From positions 1 to 64,000 of the forward strand of contig NW_006767445.1 of NCBI RefSeq assembly GCF_000264995.1: a DNA stretch of 64,000 nucleotides, given 5' to 3'. A program made the translations under genes and the position numbers. Below, in pieces: positions 36,141 to 47,043 of this stretch. The notes under the pieces are model-generated. The model did no database searches. It had not been told where the DNA came from and saw nothing but the letters and a program-made list of their open reading frames with translations. Position 1 is the first letter of the stretch, and each line of letters begins with the position of its first letter. The stretch is from Punctularia strigosozonata HHB-11173 SS5 (lineage: Eukaryota > Basidiomycota > Agaricomycetes > Corticiales > Punctulariaceae).

Positions 36141-37394
36141 TGAGGATCGAGAGTATGTCCTTCCCGTTCGTCAGAGTCTCCTTCATGTCACCATCGCCGC
36201 TCAGGAGCGCCCGTTTTCTCTTCCTGTATATATCGACGCTGGTCTTCTCCATGGTATCGATGACATATTTCAGCTCTTGGACCTCGCGAATAGGAAGCAA
36301 TTCCACAATCCACCTCCTTATCTTAGCGGGGAGCGGGGTCGTCAGCGCCGGAAGAAACTGTATCAGCGGGAAATACGGGAACGCGTTAGGGCTGCGATGT
36401 AAGACATGAGCCATCATCAAAATGGGGTGATGTCACTCGTACAGGAGGCTTTCCGCAGCGTGACTGTATACGTTATCCGCGTTCTCTCCTAATGCGCCGA
36501 ATGAGTGCCCTAGCCCTCCTACTCCAATGTATTCGAGCGCGGATCTAGAAGACCAGTCCAAGACGTCGACAACAGTTTCGCCGTTCTGGACGAGTTTCGT
36601 GATGCCAGCGCGTAGCTGATAGGTGCACATCAGAAGTCTAGTAAGAGAAGTTCTGAGTCGGGGTATGGCCTACCTGTTCGGTGACCTGAGAGAACACGGG
36701 CTTCATCTGGCGGAGATTTGACGTCGAAAAGACAGGATTGAGCAACTTGCGCTGCCTTTAGACCAGTGAGGTTGATGATCGAAAAGTGTAGCAGCCACAA
36801 TTACTTTTTATGCTGTTCCCCTAGCAAGAGATCGTCACCCATACCGCTCCCTAGCAAGACAAGGATAACATACCGACGCTTCCTATCAGGCCTTGCCCAT
36901 AGAACAATCTCGATGACCTGCCCATGAGTCAGCAAGTGACCCCATAGAGTCGAGACAGAGGGGCTCACTCGACAACGCCTAAACTCTCTTCGAAAAGGTC
37001 CTGATCTTTCACCAGGATGTGATACAGAGCCCGAGTATCGGACACATACAGCTGCTCATCCTGAATCGATCCGTCAGCCCAACCCCTCTCCGTTTGTCCA
37101 GGAAGAACGAGTCACCTACCCCCATGAGTCCATGCACTTTGACGACAGATCCCATGCATACAATGTTATCGTGTAACGGTCCAGCTTCGTAACCCAGAAG
37201 CTGCTGCATATTGCCTGGGCACGTTGAATTGGTAGATGTAGCAGAAGACGGGATCAGGACTCACCATAGAACCACGATGCCGGTGTAAGGCTGGGTAGGG
37301 TCTTTACCATTGACTTGACGATAGCTTTCTTGTAGAGCGTCCATATCCCGACGACGACAATTCCGGCACTCAACAGAATGGCTGCGTTGTACAT
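36141..37394 (-). pseudogene. Cytochrome P450-B, N-terminal half (separated from its C-terminal half by a transposon)
   Basis: The start at 37392-37394 opens a membrane anchor (MYNAAILLSAGIVVVGIWTL) and the hinge LPSLTPASWFYG, a looser form of the usual LPGPP. Then come MQQLLGYEAGPLHDNIVCM, SDTRALYHILVKDQDLFEES, the glycine-rich SRLFYGQGLIG, QRKLLNPVFSTSNLRQMKPV with FSQVTEQ, VLDWSSRSALEYIGVGGLGH, and IDTMEKTSVDIYRKRKRAL ending NGKDILSIL. The last exon ends at 36141 with a GT donor at 36140. No I helix, K helix or haem loop follows here; those are at 21334-22467. Splicing across the reconstructed 47-bp intron gives SILIRANMEVDESERL, matching P450-A at the same place. No stop codons were seen in these exons. 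Confidence 0.9.
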
Positions 37395-38811
37395 GGCAGA
37401 TGGGTGAGAGAGACGCGCGACGAGATTTGGGTACGAGACGCGGAACGTCTATTGGAGGCCGTGTGAGTAGCTCATTTCAGGCTCTGCTCGGGGCATTGGA
37501 CAGTACAAATGCTCACGATGCGATTGCGACAGTAACTCAAGGTGAACTGGTCACCAAACCCGCCAGCCAGCCTGAGCGTATCTTGAGCCTCGGCGAAGAT
37601 TCCAGCGAGCCTGAACGCTGAACTCCTGTCTGTGTAGCCGTTGACCACAAAAAATGAGCATTAGGGCAATTAGTTATAGCCAGTTGTGCAAGCGTCCCTG
37701 CAGCGCGTCCAATGAACGTTGCAGAACGGCCGCGTCGGACCTTGCTTGGATGCAGTCCGCGTTCTTTCACACGCTCACTGAACGTCCGGTCGTGGGAATG
37801 TTTGTTTTCTGTTGAGCTGCAAGGCTGCAGTAAGTACGGCACTCAGATTCAGCTTGAACGTGAACGTCTACACTCGCAGGCATCGCAATATTGTCAATTG
37901 CAGGAAACGTTGACGTTCTGGACTTGCGTTATGTGGGGCCATCACTCACCGCCTTTGCTTCTGTTTTGGCGAACCTGCAGACGATTCATACGCATCTGTT
38001 CGAAATTCTTCGCTCTCGGACAATGAGCTCTCGAATCCCATCGACACAGAATCAAAAGCAGCCCGACGATGATATATACTCAAACGCGCGTACCAACTCG
38101 GCGACTCGAAGGGGTCGCCATGCGTCCGGGCTTCCTTGTACCGCCGTGCCAGGCCGTGCTCGTCGACCGTCTTGGACATCTCGTGCTCTCATGAGCACCT
38201 ACGATACGCTCTCCACGTATCCCGTCGCCGTGGTGGCGGTGACTTCCTGATCTTACGCCTTCAAGACGCAGTGCTGCGCAGAGGAGATGCAGACACGAGA
38301 CAGGGGTGGGTCGGTTGGATCGGTCGGCTCGTGAATGGTGTGTTCTTCAATCCTTGCGTTTCTATTCCTGGATGCCATCAACGGTGGAGATCACGAAATG
38401 CCGCGGCGAAAGTACACCGTCAGCGCTGCAGCCCGCATTGTGAACACGACAGATGACCTCTGCGGCACGATTGCCGCCCTTCCCGACGACGTCGATCCTA
38501 CCCGCATTTCCGAACGCTTCAACGTCGGCGTGAAGATACCGCACTCGAGGGCCTAAGGCGGTGTGCCATCCCATTGACGCATCTCCTGGAAATCGCTGCG
38601 TGGCGGCAGGAAACAGAAGATGCGCTGCATCACCAAGCCTTGCTCGCCTACTCCTCTCCGACCGCTTCTTCGCGGGACCTCGGCCAGAACTGAAGGCATG
38701 AGAGTGTGAGCGAAGCATTGTACGTCTTACGCCGGTCTCGGCACATGCAGCTTGCCTCATACCGCACCAGCATGACCCATGGCGCCATCTAGGCAGCCAG
38801 AGCTCGCAACG
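37395..38811. other. Intergenic, about 1.4 kb
   Basis: Several open stretches (plus 37891-38250, plus 38335-38556, minus 38362-38847) show no family resemblance or intron support. The left part is the promoter side of P450-B. Confidence 0.4.
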
Positions 38812-38819
38812 TATAAATA
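38812..38819 (+). promoter_or_regulatory. TATA box (TATAAATA)
   Basis: Lies 96 bp upstream of the ATG of the Kre9/Knh1-type gene, a normal distance for a fungal core promoter. Confidence 0.6.
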
Positions 38820-38914
38820 CTGGACAGCGTAGACCAGCTCTCTCCACCGTTCAACGTTCCACGACAGTAAACCGCCTTACAAGCACTACAACACCGACCT
38901 TCACGACGATCACG

Positions 38915-39483
38915 ATGTTCTTCACGCCCTCTAAGCTCTCCCTTGCCCTGTTGGCTTCTCCCTTTGCCGCGCTCGTCTTCGCCTCGCCCGTGAAGCTTTC
39001 GATGCGCGACGTGTTCGTTCCGCCCATCACCGCGCCCATCGCCGGCGCTGTGTGGCCCGTCGGCTCGCAGCAGACCGTTACCTGGTGAGAATTTCCATCC
39101 GCCGCACCATTCCCAAACGACTAACTCTGCCTATACGACGCAGGGACGTGTCCGACCCGCCTGAGGACATCGCCAATCCGATCGGTACGATCGTTCTCGC
39201 CAAGGCTGGCCTCGTTTTGGATCTCGGTGCGTCAAACGCTTTCCCTGAGCCCCTGTGCAGCTGGTTCATGCGTACTATACGTATTCAGACGACCCACTTG
39301 CGACCGGTTTCTCCATCCTCGACGGTAGCCACGTCGTCACCGTTCCCGACGTGACACCCGGCGACGACTACTCGCTCGTCCTGTTCGGCGATTCTGTGAG
39401 CACCGTTTTCGGGTTGTTCTCAGGTAGCGCGCTGACGACCTCAACAGGGCAACTTCTCTCCGGAGTTCTCCATCACGGCCTGA
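38915..39483 (+). CDS. Secreted Kre9/Knh1-type (Ser-Thr-rich GPI family) wall protein
   Basis: Small secreted protein with a single domain of the kind found at the N-terminus of yeast Kre9/Knh1 and many basidiomycete GPI-anchored proteins; a cell-wall glucan role is inferred from the family. The start gives a signal peptide (MFFTPSKLSLALLASPFAAL then VFAS), followed by DVFVPPITAPIAGAVWPVG and QQTVTWDVSDPPEDIANPIG, then GFSILDGSHVVTVPDV, PGDDYSLVLFGDSGNFSPEF and SITA before the stop. Three introns fall at VTW/DVSD, LVLDL/DDPL and FGDS/GNFSP. At about 120 residues it lacks the Ser/Thr-rich stalk and GPI signal of longer relatives, so it is probably freely secreted. A good TATA box lies upstream. 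Confidence 0.85.
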
Positions 39484-40148
39484 ACATCGATGATCCTGTC
39501 GGGTTCAAATTTCGAGCCGCTTCTCGGTGGGAAATTGCGATATGCTGGAGTGAGAGGGGTGTTGAGGCGAATAAAGAAGAAAAACCGTATGGACATTGAC
39601 GGGTGATGCTTGTTGCAGCTACGATTGTTTTTTGTTGGCATTTCCTACGCCGAGTACGTTTGCCGAGAACTGGTCTACTCGTAATGCATCCGTAGTTTCT
39701 GCTCCGTCGTCCGAGCCACGGATTTCACATGTGGACGAAAGCGACAGCAAGGATACATCGATCTTCAATCCTTGGTCTGACTTGTGTCAGTATGCCCGCG
39801 TCCTTGTTTTCTTGTCCCGACGACATCGACGAAGCGGAGGCCGAGGAGGCTCGAAGAGGATGAGCTATAGAGGATGAGCGCGAACTGCGCTCCGTGAACG
39901 TCGCGCTAGACCGTGCTGCACACGGCATCTAACCTTTGTCGAGTGGTTTACGCCATCCTACGAACCCTCATGCGAGCGAAACGCCAACATGACATCACTG
40001 CAAAAGATTTGTTTCTTCCTTCTCTGACAAACAGGGAATATGACAATGGGTATAATATCCGTTGTACATGTGATCCATCAAGCATATAAAGAAAATTTGC
40101 GCTTCTATCCTGCGCTTGAGCGTGCATCCGTCCTCGAGCGAAGCATCG
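39484..40148. other. Intergenic, convergent gene ends
   Basis: 3' flanks of the wall-protein gene (+) and the transporter gene (-). Nothing else recognised. Confidence 0.5.
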
Positions 40149-43100
40149 TCATCGACTCAACGTCCGATCACCCCTCCACCCCTCCCACGTCCTTGAACCG
40201 CCTCTCCCTCTCCCATGCGGACTCCTCAAGCTCCCCCTCCCCATCCGACTCCCGCTCCTTGCCCTGCTCCCTCCTTCCGGATAAATCCCGCCTCCGCCTT
40301 CCTCCTCGTCTTCGTCGTCCATCGCGCCGTAGTTCGGCGTGCGGACATGATCGACCGCGCTCTGTTTGTTTCCGAGGTACCACTCCGGGAGGAAGAAGGC
40401 GAGCGCGAGCGGGATGATCGAAATGACCGTCGCGACGAGGACCATCACCTTCATCGTGTCGTCGTAAGCTAGCGCGAAAACAGAAAATAATGAGCATTGG
40501 ATATTCAGAGCGAGCGATCTTGCCCATGATGACGCACCTAGGACGACACCCTCCCTGATGTGGCTTCCATGCGGGTACTTGGTCGCGTTCTCGATACTCC
40601 CGAACAGCTCCTTGCGCAGCTTGGCGTCCACGCCGGGCAAATGCCTCTCCAGCGCGCTCGGCATCGTCGTCGACCATATCGCCCCAGCTAGCGCACGCGG
40701 TCAGCACCTTGCAGCGAAGGGATGGGACGGTCCGACGGGGGCTCACCGATCGCACCGCCCGTCGCTGCCCCGATCTCCGTCACGAGCAGCACGAGCGCGA
40801 TCACCACCGCGACGTCCGCGTGGCTCACGCTCGCCTGCGACCCGACCTGGCTCGCTACGCTTGCGAGCCCTCCGCCTCCGCCTTGGAGTATCTGCGTGAG
40901 CACGAGCTCGGGGGCGGACGCGCCGCGACGACGGGAGTGGATCATCAGGATCACGCCACTGACAAGGGGAGAGGGTAAGCATACATGAACGCGCGCGCGA
41001 CTGAGGGGCGACGTACGCGACCCTAGTGAATAAGCCGACGATGAGCGTTCTCTGTGTGCAGGGAAAGGCGTAAGAATGGATGTACGCATGTCCGGATGGG
41101 CGTGAGGTGTCGTACCTTATATCCCCTTACTCTTTGCATCACCACGCCCCCCATGATCGCGAAGACGCTGAGGGAGACGACCTGGATCTGCGTAAAGTAC
41201 GTCGTGCTCCTGAGCGACCTACATCTCTCACAGGATCAGTCGATCGTGACCAAACACCCAAAGGCAATCGTGCGACGCTCACCAAGACTTGACGACGAGG
41301 ATGAACGAAAAGAGGTACGTCTGCGTGACGTAAAATGCCATCTAACCCCGAGGACGGCATGCATCAGCACCTCGTACGCGACAGACAAGACAGACAACGG
41401 GAGGGGGGAAGGGCGGTTCTCACGAAATCGAACGCGCCGACGAGCGTGGTGATCACGACCGTCCTGTTTCTGACAAACCGCTTGGCGACGACCGGATACG
41501 TCGCGTGCGTAAAGTCCCAGTATCCGAAGAACCCCAGACACGCCACGCCGGCCAGCAACATCAGCGGTATCCGAGCTACATCCCACGTTACGGTCCGTCA
41601 GCATTGCTATCCTCGAAGCTTGATAGTGCGGCCAGCCACTCACGGTCCCTCCATCCCCCGTCCAGACGCTCGCTGAGCGTGAGCGGAACGAGGATGAGCG
41701 CCACGGCGCTCCCGAGCAGCGTCAGTCCGACGAGGTCGAGCTGCTCGCTCGCGGTGACGAACGTCTGCAGCTTGCTGGGCTTGATCGTGCGGAGCGAGGG
41801 CAACGAAGGCGGGCGGCGGTGCAGCGGCGAAGAGCCTGCGCGGATCGCCGTTTCCATCCATCAACGATCGGATTCAAAAGGGTGGAAAGGAAGGGTAGGA
41901 GGGAAGGGCGCACCGACGCCGAGCGCGGGATCGACCAGGCCGCGTTTCTTCGCCTTGCGTTCCGCCCACAGCAGCGTGAGCACGAGGGGAGAGAGCGCGA
42001 GCGGGACGAGGATGGCGAACATCGCGTCTGTCCCGCGTCCAGAAAGAACGAGTTCAGCGACGCGGGAGGAGAAAGAGGCTGGAAATGAGACGAGACGTAC
42101 ATCCCCATCGCCAGCCGATGCTGTTCAGTACCGCGCTGGAGATGTTCGCGCCGACGAAGGCGTTGAGGATGAAGGGCGCGGTCGCGAGCGCGGAGACGAG
42201 GCCACGGGCGGAGAGGGGGGTGATGTCGGCGATGATGATCGAGGTGAGGAGTTGGAGCCCGGTGTAACCACTGCGTAGATGCCGGGAGGAGGGGCAATGA
42301 GGACCGGGTTCAGATGGGCTGTAGAGCGCAGCGGAAGAGGAGAGACGTACACAGCGTAGATAAGGATGCCAGCTGCGACGAAGGCGATGTGCGTCGCCGT
42401 CGCGATGACGAGGTAGCCCACGACATAGAAGCAAACTGGTTCGGGCCCCCGTCAGTAATGACGTGTCGATGTTACAAAGGAAGAGGGACGCACGAACGAC
42501 GACATAGGCCTTCCCGCGAGAGGAGACATCGGCGACCTTGGCGATGACGGGTTTACCGACTGCGACTGTACGGCGCATATACGGCGCATATAGTGAGCGC
42601 TACGTCCACGATTAGATGGAAGGTGAGCGCACGGATGATAGACTGCGCGACCTGGATCGCGGAGATGAGCGCGTGCCCGCCAAAGGCGGAGGTGGCAAAG
42701 TTGAGGTAGGAATAGGTCGTGCTGGCGTCGAGCGAGTAGATGTACGACGCCAGCGCCAGACTAACCGGGTCGTCGTCGTCGTCAGTCCAGCATGATCGAT
42801 AAGGTCGTATTAAGACGCACCCGACGAAAAGGCACCATTTCGAGAAGCGGCCGTAGACGTGCTCGGTCGCCTCGATCGTGATGACGCCCGCTTGCGCGTC
42901 CGGATCGGGCTCCGCCTCGTCGTCGCCCTCCAACAGCTCGTCGTCCTCGTCGCCGTCCTCGATGTCGTCCAGTCCGTGAACGTTGACATAGAGCTCCGGA
43001 CGCAGCAGCGCGTCCGCATCGTCGAGGCGCGGGCCAGTTGGATCCGACGGCGAAGAAGGGTCGCGGTCGCCGCCTGACGCATCTCCGTATCAGATTAGAT

Positions 43101-43185
43101 TGTGGTGGGCGCCGAAGCCGCCAGGCTCACGGGTTTGGCTCGGTTCGCGCGAGCGGGGCAGGAGCGTATATCCTCCTCTGGTCAT
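40149..43185 (-). CDS. MFS siderophore-iron transporter (Sit1/MirB/Arn type)
   Basis: Plasma-membrane proton symporter for ferric siderophores. A start at 43183-43185 gives MTRGGYTLLPRSREPSQT; an intron then leads to a long acidic cytosolic N-terminus (DDIEDGDEDDELLEGDDEAE). The membrane part opens KWCLFVG, then SLALASYIYSLDASTTYSYL, NFATSAFGGHALISAIQVAQ, AVGKPVIAKVADVSSRGKAY, GYTGLQLLTSIIIADITPLS, ARGLVSALATAPFILNAFVG and GWRWG. Helices 7-14 lie in exons with QTFVTASEQLDLVGLTLLGS, ERLDGGWRD, GYWDFTHATYPVVAKRFVRN and VVIALVLLVTEIGAATGGAI. The extracellular loop before the last helix includes WSTTMPSALERHLPGVDAKL and KYPHGSHIREGVVLG. The last helix is followed by a Gly/Arg/Ser-rich tail. At least ten short introns are present; no break seen. 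Iron-responsive control is expected in the family, but no defined GATA-factor site was established here. Confidence 0.88.
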
Positions 43186-44213
43186 CTCCTCATCTCCTTG
43201 TGCGCGACAGAAAAAAACGGTGACAAGCGGGAAAAAGAGGACGACGGTGGGTGGTGGAAGACGGAGGTGAGAGAGGGACGTGGGGGCCTAATTTGATCGA
43301 TGGCTATGATTCACGTCCCGGGCGCGCGCGGCGCAGTTAGCTTCCGAACGGCCCAGAGAGGGAAAAAGGAACGGGGGCTAAAAATCCGCGGTGGCGTTCT
43401 GCGCTACACAGGAGGACAACACCATATACGGTTGGCTCCGGATGTGTCATTGATGGGTTTCAACAGTTCTGGCGCGAACGTTATCCTTTCTATTCTGTGT
43501 CCCTGCACATTCCTGAAGGCCCATCAGTATTGTCGAGCAAGGAATACGGCTCCACGGCCCAGGCCGGAATGACCCAGCTGCTGTGGCGACGAAGAAGCCG
43601 ACGGCTTGCGTTCCGCTTGCGTCAGTTTGCTTCTCTGATTGTGAGAGTATTGCATCTGACCGTGAGACCCTTTTACCTGACTGTGAGAACTAGGACGATG
43701 TGAGTTTCTCAATGAATGCAGTGCGGTACAGCCGTTTCCTTCCATCTTTCATGCGCCTCATTACGACGTCGACATGCATCGAGGATTGACCGGTTACTTA
43801 TGAGGCTCTTCTCTTGCGTACACGACAAGGCGAAGGGGTGAAGGACCCCAGATGCGAAAGGCTTGGCAGCGCCCATATCGCGACTCCACTGACCCGGAAC
43901 AGCCAACCGTCTCATCGCGCGGAACGTAGTCGATATTCCTCGACTCAATACTCCTCGTGGAGCTCACGCACACGCGTCGCGGTGACCTCAGCAAACTCTG
44001 CAACCGTATTCTATGCTTGGGCATCCCTTCCATAATTGAAGCTTATTCCTCATATTTTTGAATGCCCGGACCGGACACGACCGGTTTGGCGTTTCTCGGC
44101 CTTCCGTTCTTCCGTTTTGGAATCTAAACATCCCCGACGCGATCGAACATCGGACCCGACGAAAGTGAACTGAAGGGCCTCTAGCAACTCAACAGAACCT
44201 ATCCTTGCTCGCC
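43186..44213. other. Divergent intergenic region
   Basis: Promoter region between the transporter (-) and the VOC gene (+). It includes three copies of a CTGAYYGTGAGA motif at 43635-43688; no other feature is supported. Confidence 0.5.
43635..43688. repeat. Three CTGAYYGTGAGA motifs spaced exactly 21 bp
   Basis: CTGATTGTGAGA at 43635, CTGACCGTGAGA at 43656 and CTGACTGTGAGA at 43677, with unrelated spacers. Twenty-one bases is two helical turns. Confidence 0.75.
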
Positions 44214-44948
44214 ATGGCCGCGGCGCCGATAGCCGTCTCGCACCTAGATCACTTCGTCATCACCGCGTCCGACATTGACGCGACGATCGCCTTCTACGCG
44301 TCCGCGCTCGGGATGCGAGTCGTCTCGTTCGCGAACGGAGAGCGGAGAGCGCTGCATTTCGGCAGCCAGAAGATCAACCTGCACCAACAAGGGAAAGAAT
44401 TGTGCGCACCGTCCTCCGCCCAGATCTAATGGACATGCACGTCTCGCGGGCTGATGTGAATGGTAACTTGTCCGCCGTCGACGTCGTCCCGGGGCGATCG
44501 CAGCGAACCGAGTACGTGCACCCCTCCCTTGATTATTCCGACTCTCGGAAACGCGCCGGGACGATCTGACGAAGACGCCGGATCGCCACGACCACGCAGA
44601 AGCCCGCGTGGCTACTCCGGGATCGCAAGACCTCTGCTTCATCACCACGACCCCCATCTCCGGCGTCCTATCCCACCTTGCGTCGCTGGACATCCCCGTC
44701 GTCGAAGGTACGCACCGTCTCGCGTATCCAGAGCTTCTTTTCGGGCGACGCTGGCGCATCTTCGCCCCCCCTTTTCTTAGGTCCCGTTAAGCGTACAGGG
44801 GCGCAAGGACCGATGCTGAGCGTGTACGTGCGCGATCCGGACGGAAATCTGGTCGAGGTATGTGCGCCGATCATCTTCGAGCGACGCGTCATATCGTGTT
44901 TGACCCATCCACGCAGATCGCCAACTACGAAGAGGGTGCTGAGGCCTG
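44214..44948 (+). CDS. VOC-family (glyoxalase/dioxygenase-like) protein
   Basis: Small metal-dependent enzyme of the vicinal-oxygen-chelate fold; the substrate is unknown. From ATG 44214, AVSHLDHFVITASDIDATIA opens the first beta-alpha-beta module (His ligand in HLDHF), followed by YASALGMRVVSFANGERRAL and INLHQQGKE. The second half has TPGSQDLCFITTTPISGVLS, LDIPVVEG, then across an intron PVKRTGAQGPMLSVYVRDPD with GNLVE (Glu ligand), and a final exon IANYEEGAEA ending in TGA at 44946-44948. The join between GKE (about 44400) and the exon beginning near 44614 could not be fitted to a clean GT-AG pair in phase, so either a small exon was missed or the middle is damaged. The position where close relatives have Glu (ITETP) is Thr here. 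Confidence 0.75.
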
Positions 44949-45877
44949 AAGGACGTTTCAGCATGTGTATGATAGATATATCGTCGTGCAACGAATACGT
45001 TCCTTCCGTCAATTGTCGTCGGACGCTCCCTCGTCCGGATACTCTGCACTCTCAATACCCGTCGCGCACCGAACGAATACCCGCTTTCGAAGTGACGTTG
45101 AGTGTATTCTCCCTATGACGTGTCCTGTCGCGCCTTCATTGCCGCCCTTCGCCGAGAATCGTGGACGATAACAACATACCTCTGTATCATGCGCAGTCAA
45201 TAAATAGTAACTCATGTCCGCGCATAATCTGCGCTTACATCCCACACCCTCGGTAAGATGCATTGTCTATGCTACACCCGCCGATCGTAAGCTTTGGAAA
45301 GGGTCATCAACTTGTTCTCCGGTGTAGCTGTGGCATCGGCGGAAGGCTGGGCACGACGCAGTAGATCGGGGCCCATGCACATATATCGCTACTGTAGTAC
45401 AGCGAGAGTCGGGCGAGTAAAGTTTGACAAGTTGCGTAGTGGCCGGTTCACAAAGATGAGAGAGTATAACTTGACCGAGGGGAGACCGGTATCCGGCACA
45501 CATTTCTGCCGGCCACGTTTCACTCGCGCCTTTTCGTCGTTGACGAGGACGAGCGCGCCGTTTCGACCGTCCATCAACAATGGAATTACGCTTTACAACG
45601 CATACATGCTCTGGTTGATTGAACGAGCGTTCGCTTCTGCTCTTGGACCGCTTATCATCGTCAACTGAACGCGATGACTGTCTAACCGCACGCAATGACG
45701 CAAGACTCAATCCTGTTACCAAGCCCACCTCGTCTGACACTGCGGGAACGCGCAAGACGCAACTGCTAACGGATCTTGCGACTGATCTATGCAGAATATA
45801 AAGCATATAAGGTAAGAGCGGTGTACTCTCATCTTTCCACACTAACCTCTCCGTGGAATCCTTTGAGGCGCGTTATC
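44949..45877. other. Intergenic
   Basis: No gene supported. An AT-rich stretch with TATAAA and TATAAGG (about 45796-45811) lies 65-80 bp before the SDR start and may be its core promoter. Confidence 0.5.
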
Positions 45878-47043
45878 ATGACCAACCGCCCCATCCTCGT
45901 TGTTGCTGGTGTTGGTACTGGCTCAGGTGCGAGACACAATACTTCTCACCATCGATGGCCGATCTCATACATACGTGTGCTCATAGGCACCGGCGCTGCT
46001 TCAGCGTACGCAGCCCTATGTACGCACCGCGCGAAGGACGCTGAAATACAGTTCTCTCTAGACGGGTCTTCGCACAAGTCGGATACAACGTAGCCTTAGT
46101 TGCACGCGATGAAGAGAGTCTGAAGAAGACCGCCGAAGAAATCAAGCAGGCAGGAGGTGGTGATGTATGCTCGATGTCCGATGCTTATATTTCGTTAGCT
46201 GATATGTCATACCGTAGGCTGAAGCGTTCCCGGCTGCCTCTTACGACTATCCCACCTTCGCTACCATCTTCGCGGACATAAAAAAGAAGTGGCCTAGTTC
46301 ACCCGTTCGCGCGGCCGTATACAACGCGGCGTACGGCGTATGGAAGCCGTTCTTGGATGTCACTGAACAAGAGGTACGTCACCCATGGTTGTCTCACAAG
46401 GTCTTGAGTGACATCAGATCTCAGGTGAAGGAGGCCGTGGACACGAACATCACCGCCGCGTTCGCCTTCTCTCGCGAAGTTATCCTCGCATTCAAGTCCA
46501 ACGACCTCAACGAGGACGGCAAACGCGGTACCTTGATCTTCACGGGCGCGACGGCCTCCATCCGCGGCAACACCACCACCAGTTCATTCGCTGCAGGCAA
46601 ACATGGCTTGCGGGCCCTGAGCCAGAGTCTGGCCAAGGAATTCGGGAAGGAGAACATCCACGTCGCGCATGTACGTACACCAGCGGGTTATGTTGTGACA
46701 TATTGATATACTGTCTTACTGATCTTGCCGGTCCTTCAGGCTATTATTGACGGGGTCATCATTACGGGACGCACGAAAGAGCGCAAGAACGATCCTTCCT
46801 GGGAGAACAACCCCGATGTCCGTCTCGACCCCGAAAGCATAGCCAAGGTACCTTATCCTAGTTACCACGCAGTTCTCATATCTTACAATATGATGCTCGT
46901 CACTCAGACATATCTGGCGCTGGCAAAGCAGGACAGATCTGCTTTGACATGGGAGTTGGATCGTGAGTTCCCATACTCTCTTCTTACACTAGACGAATAA
47001 CATTTGGTTCGTGCTAGTGCGCCCTGCCCATGAGAAGTGGTAA
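45878..47043 (+). CDS. Short-chain dehydrogenase/reductase (SDR) with FxxxK active site
   Basis: Rossmann-fold NAD(P)-linked oxidoreductase; substrate unknown. The start gives MTNRPILVVAGVGTGSG, an intron completes the nucleotide-binding loop (GTGSGTGAASA), and another joins ASA to RVFAQVGYNVALVARDEESL. Then KKTAEEIKQAGGGD, AEAFPAASYDYPTFATIFAD, VRAAVYNAAYGVWKPFLDVT, VKEAVDTNITAAFAFSREV, LIFTGATASIRGNTTTSSFA with AGKHGLRALSQSLAKEF, and ENIHVAH joined to AIIDGVIITGRTKER. It ends RPAHEKW. The usual catalytic YxxxK is FAAGK here, so Tyr is replaced by Phe while Lys and the preceding Ser/Thr-rich segment remain. Related fungal SDRs with FAAGK are familiar, so this is probably a subfamily trait rather than damage. 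Exons appear open. Confidence 0.88.

Noticed and set aside
37891-38556. Plus-strand frames of 119 and 73 codons
   Set aside because: No family resemblance, no intron logic, and no signal peptide or coding bias that would support them.
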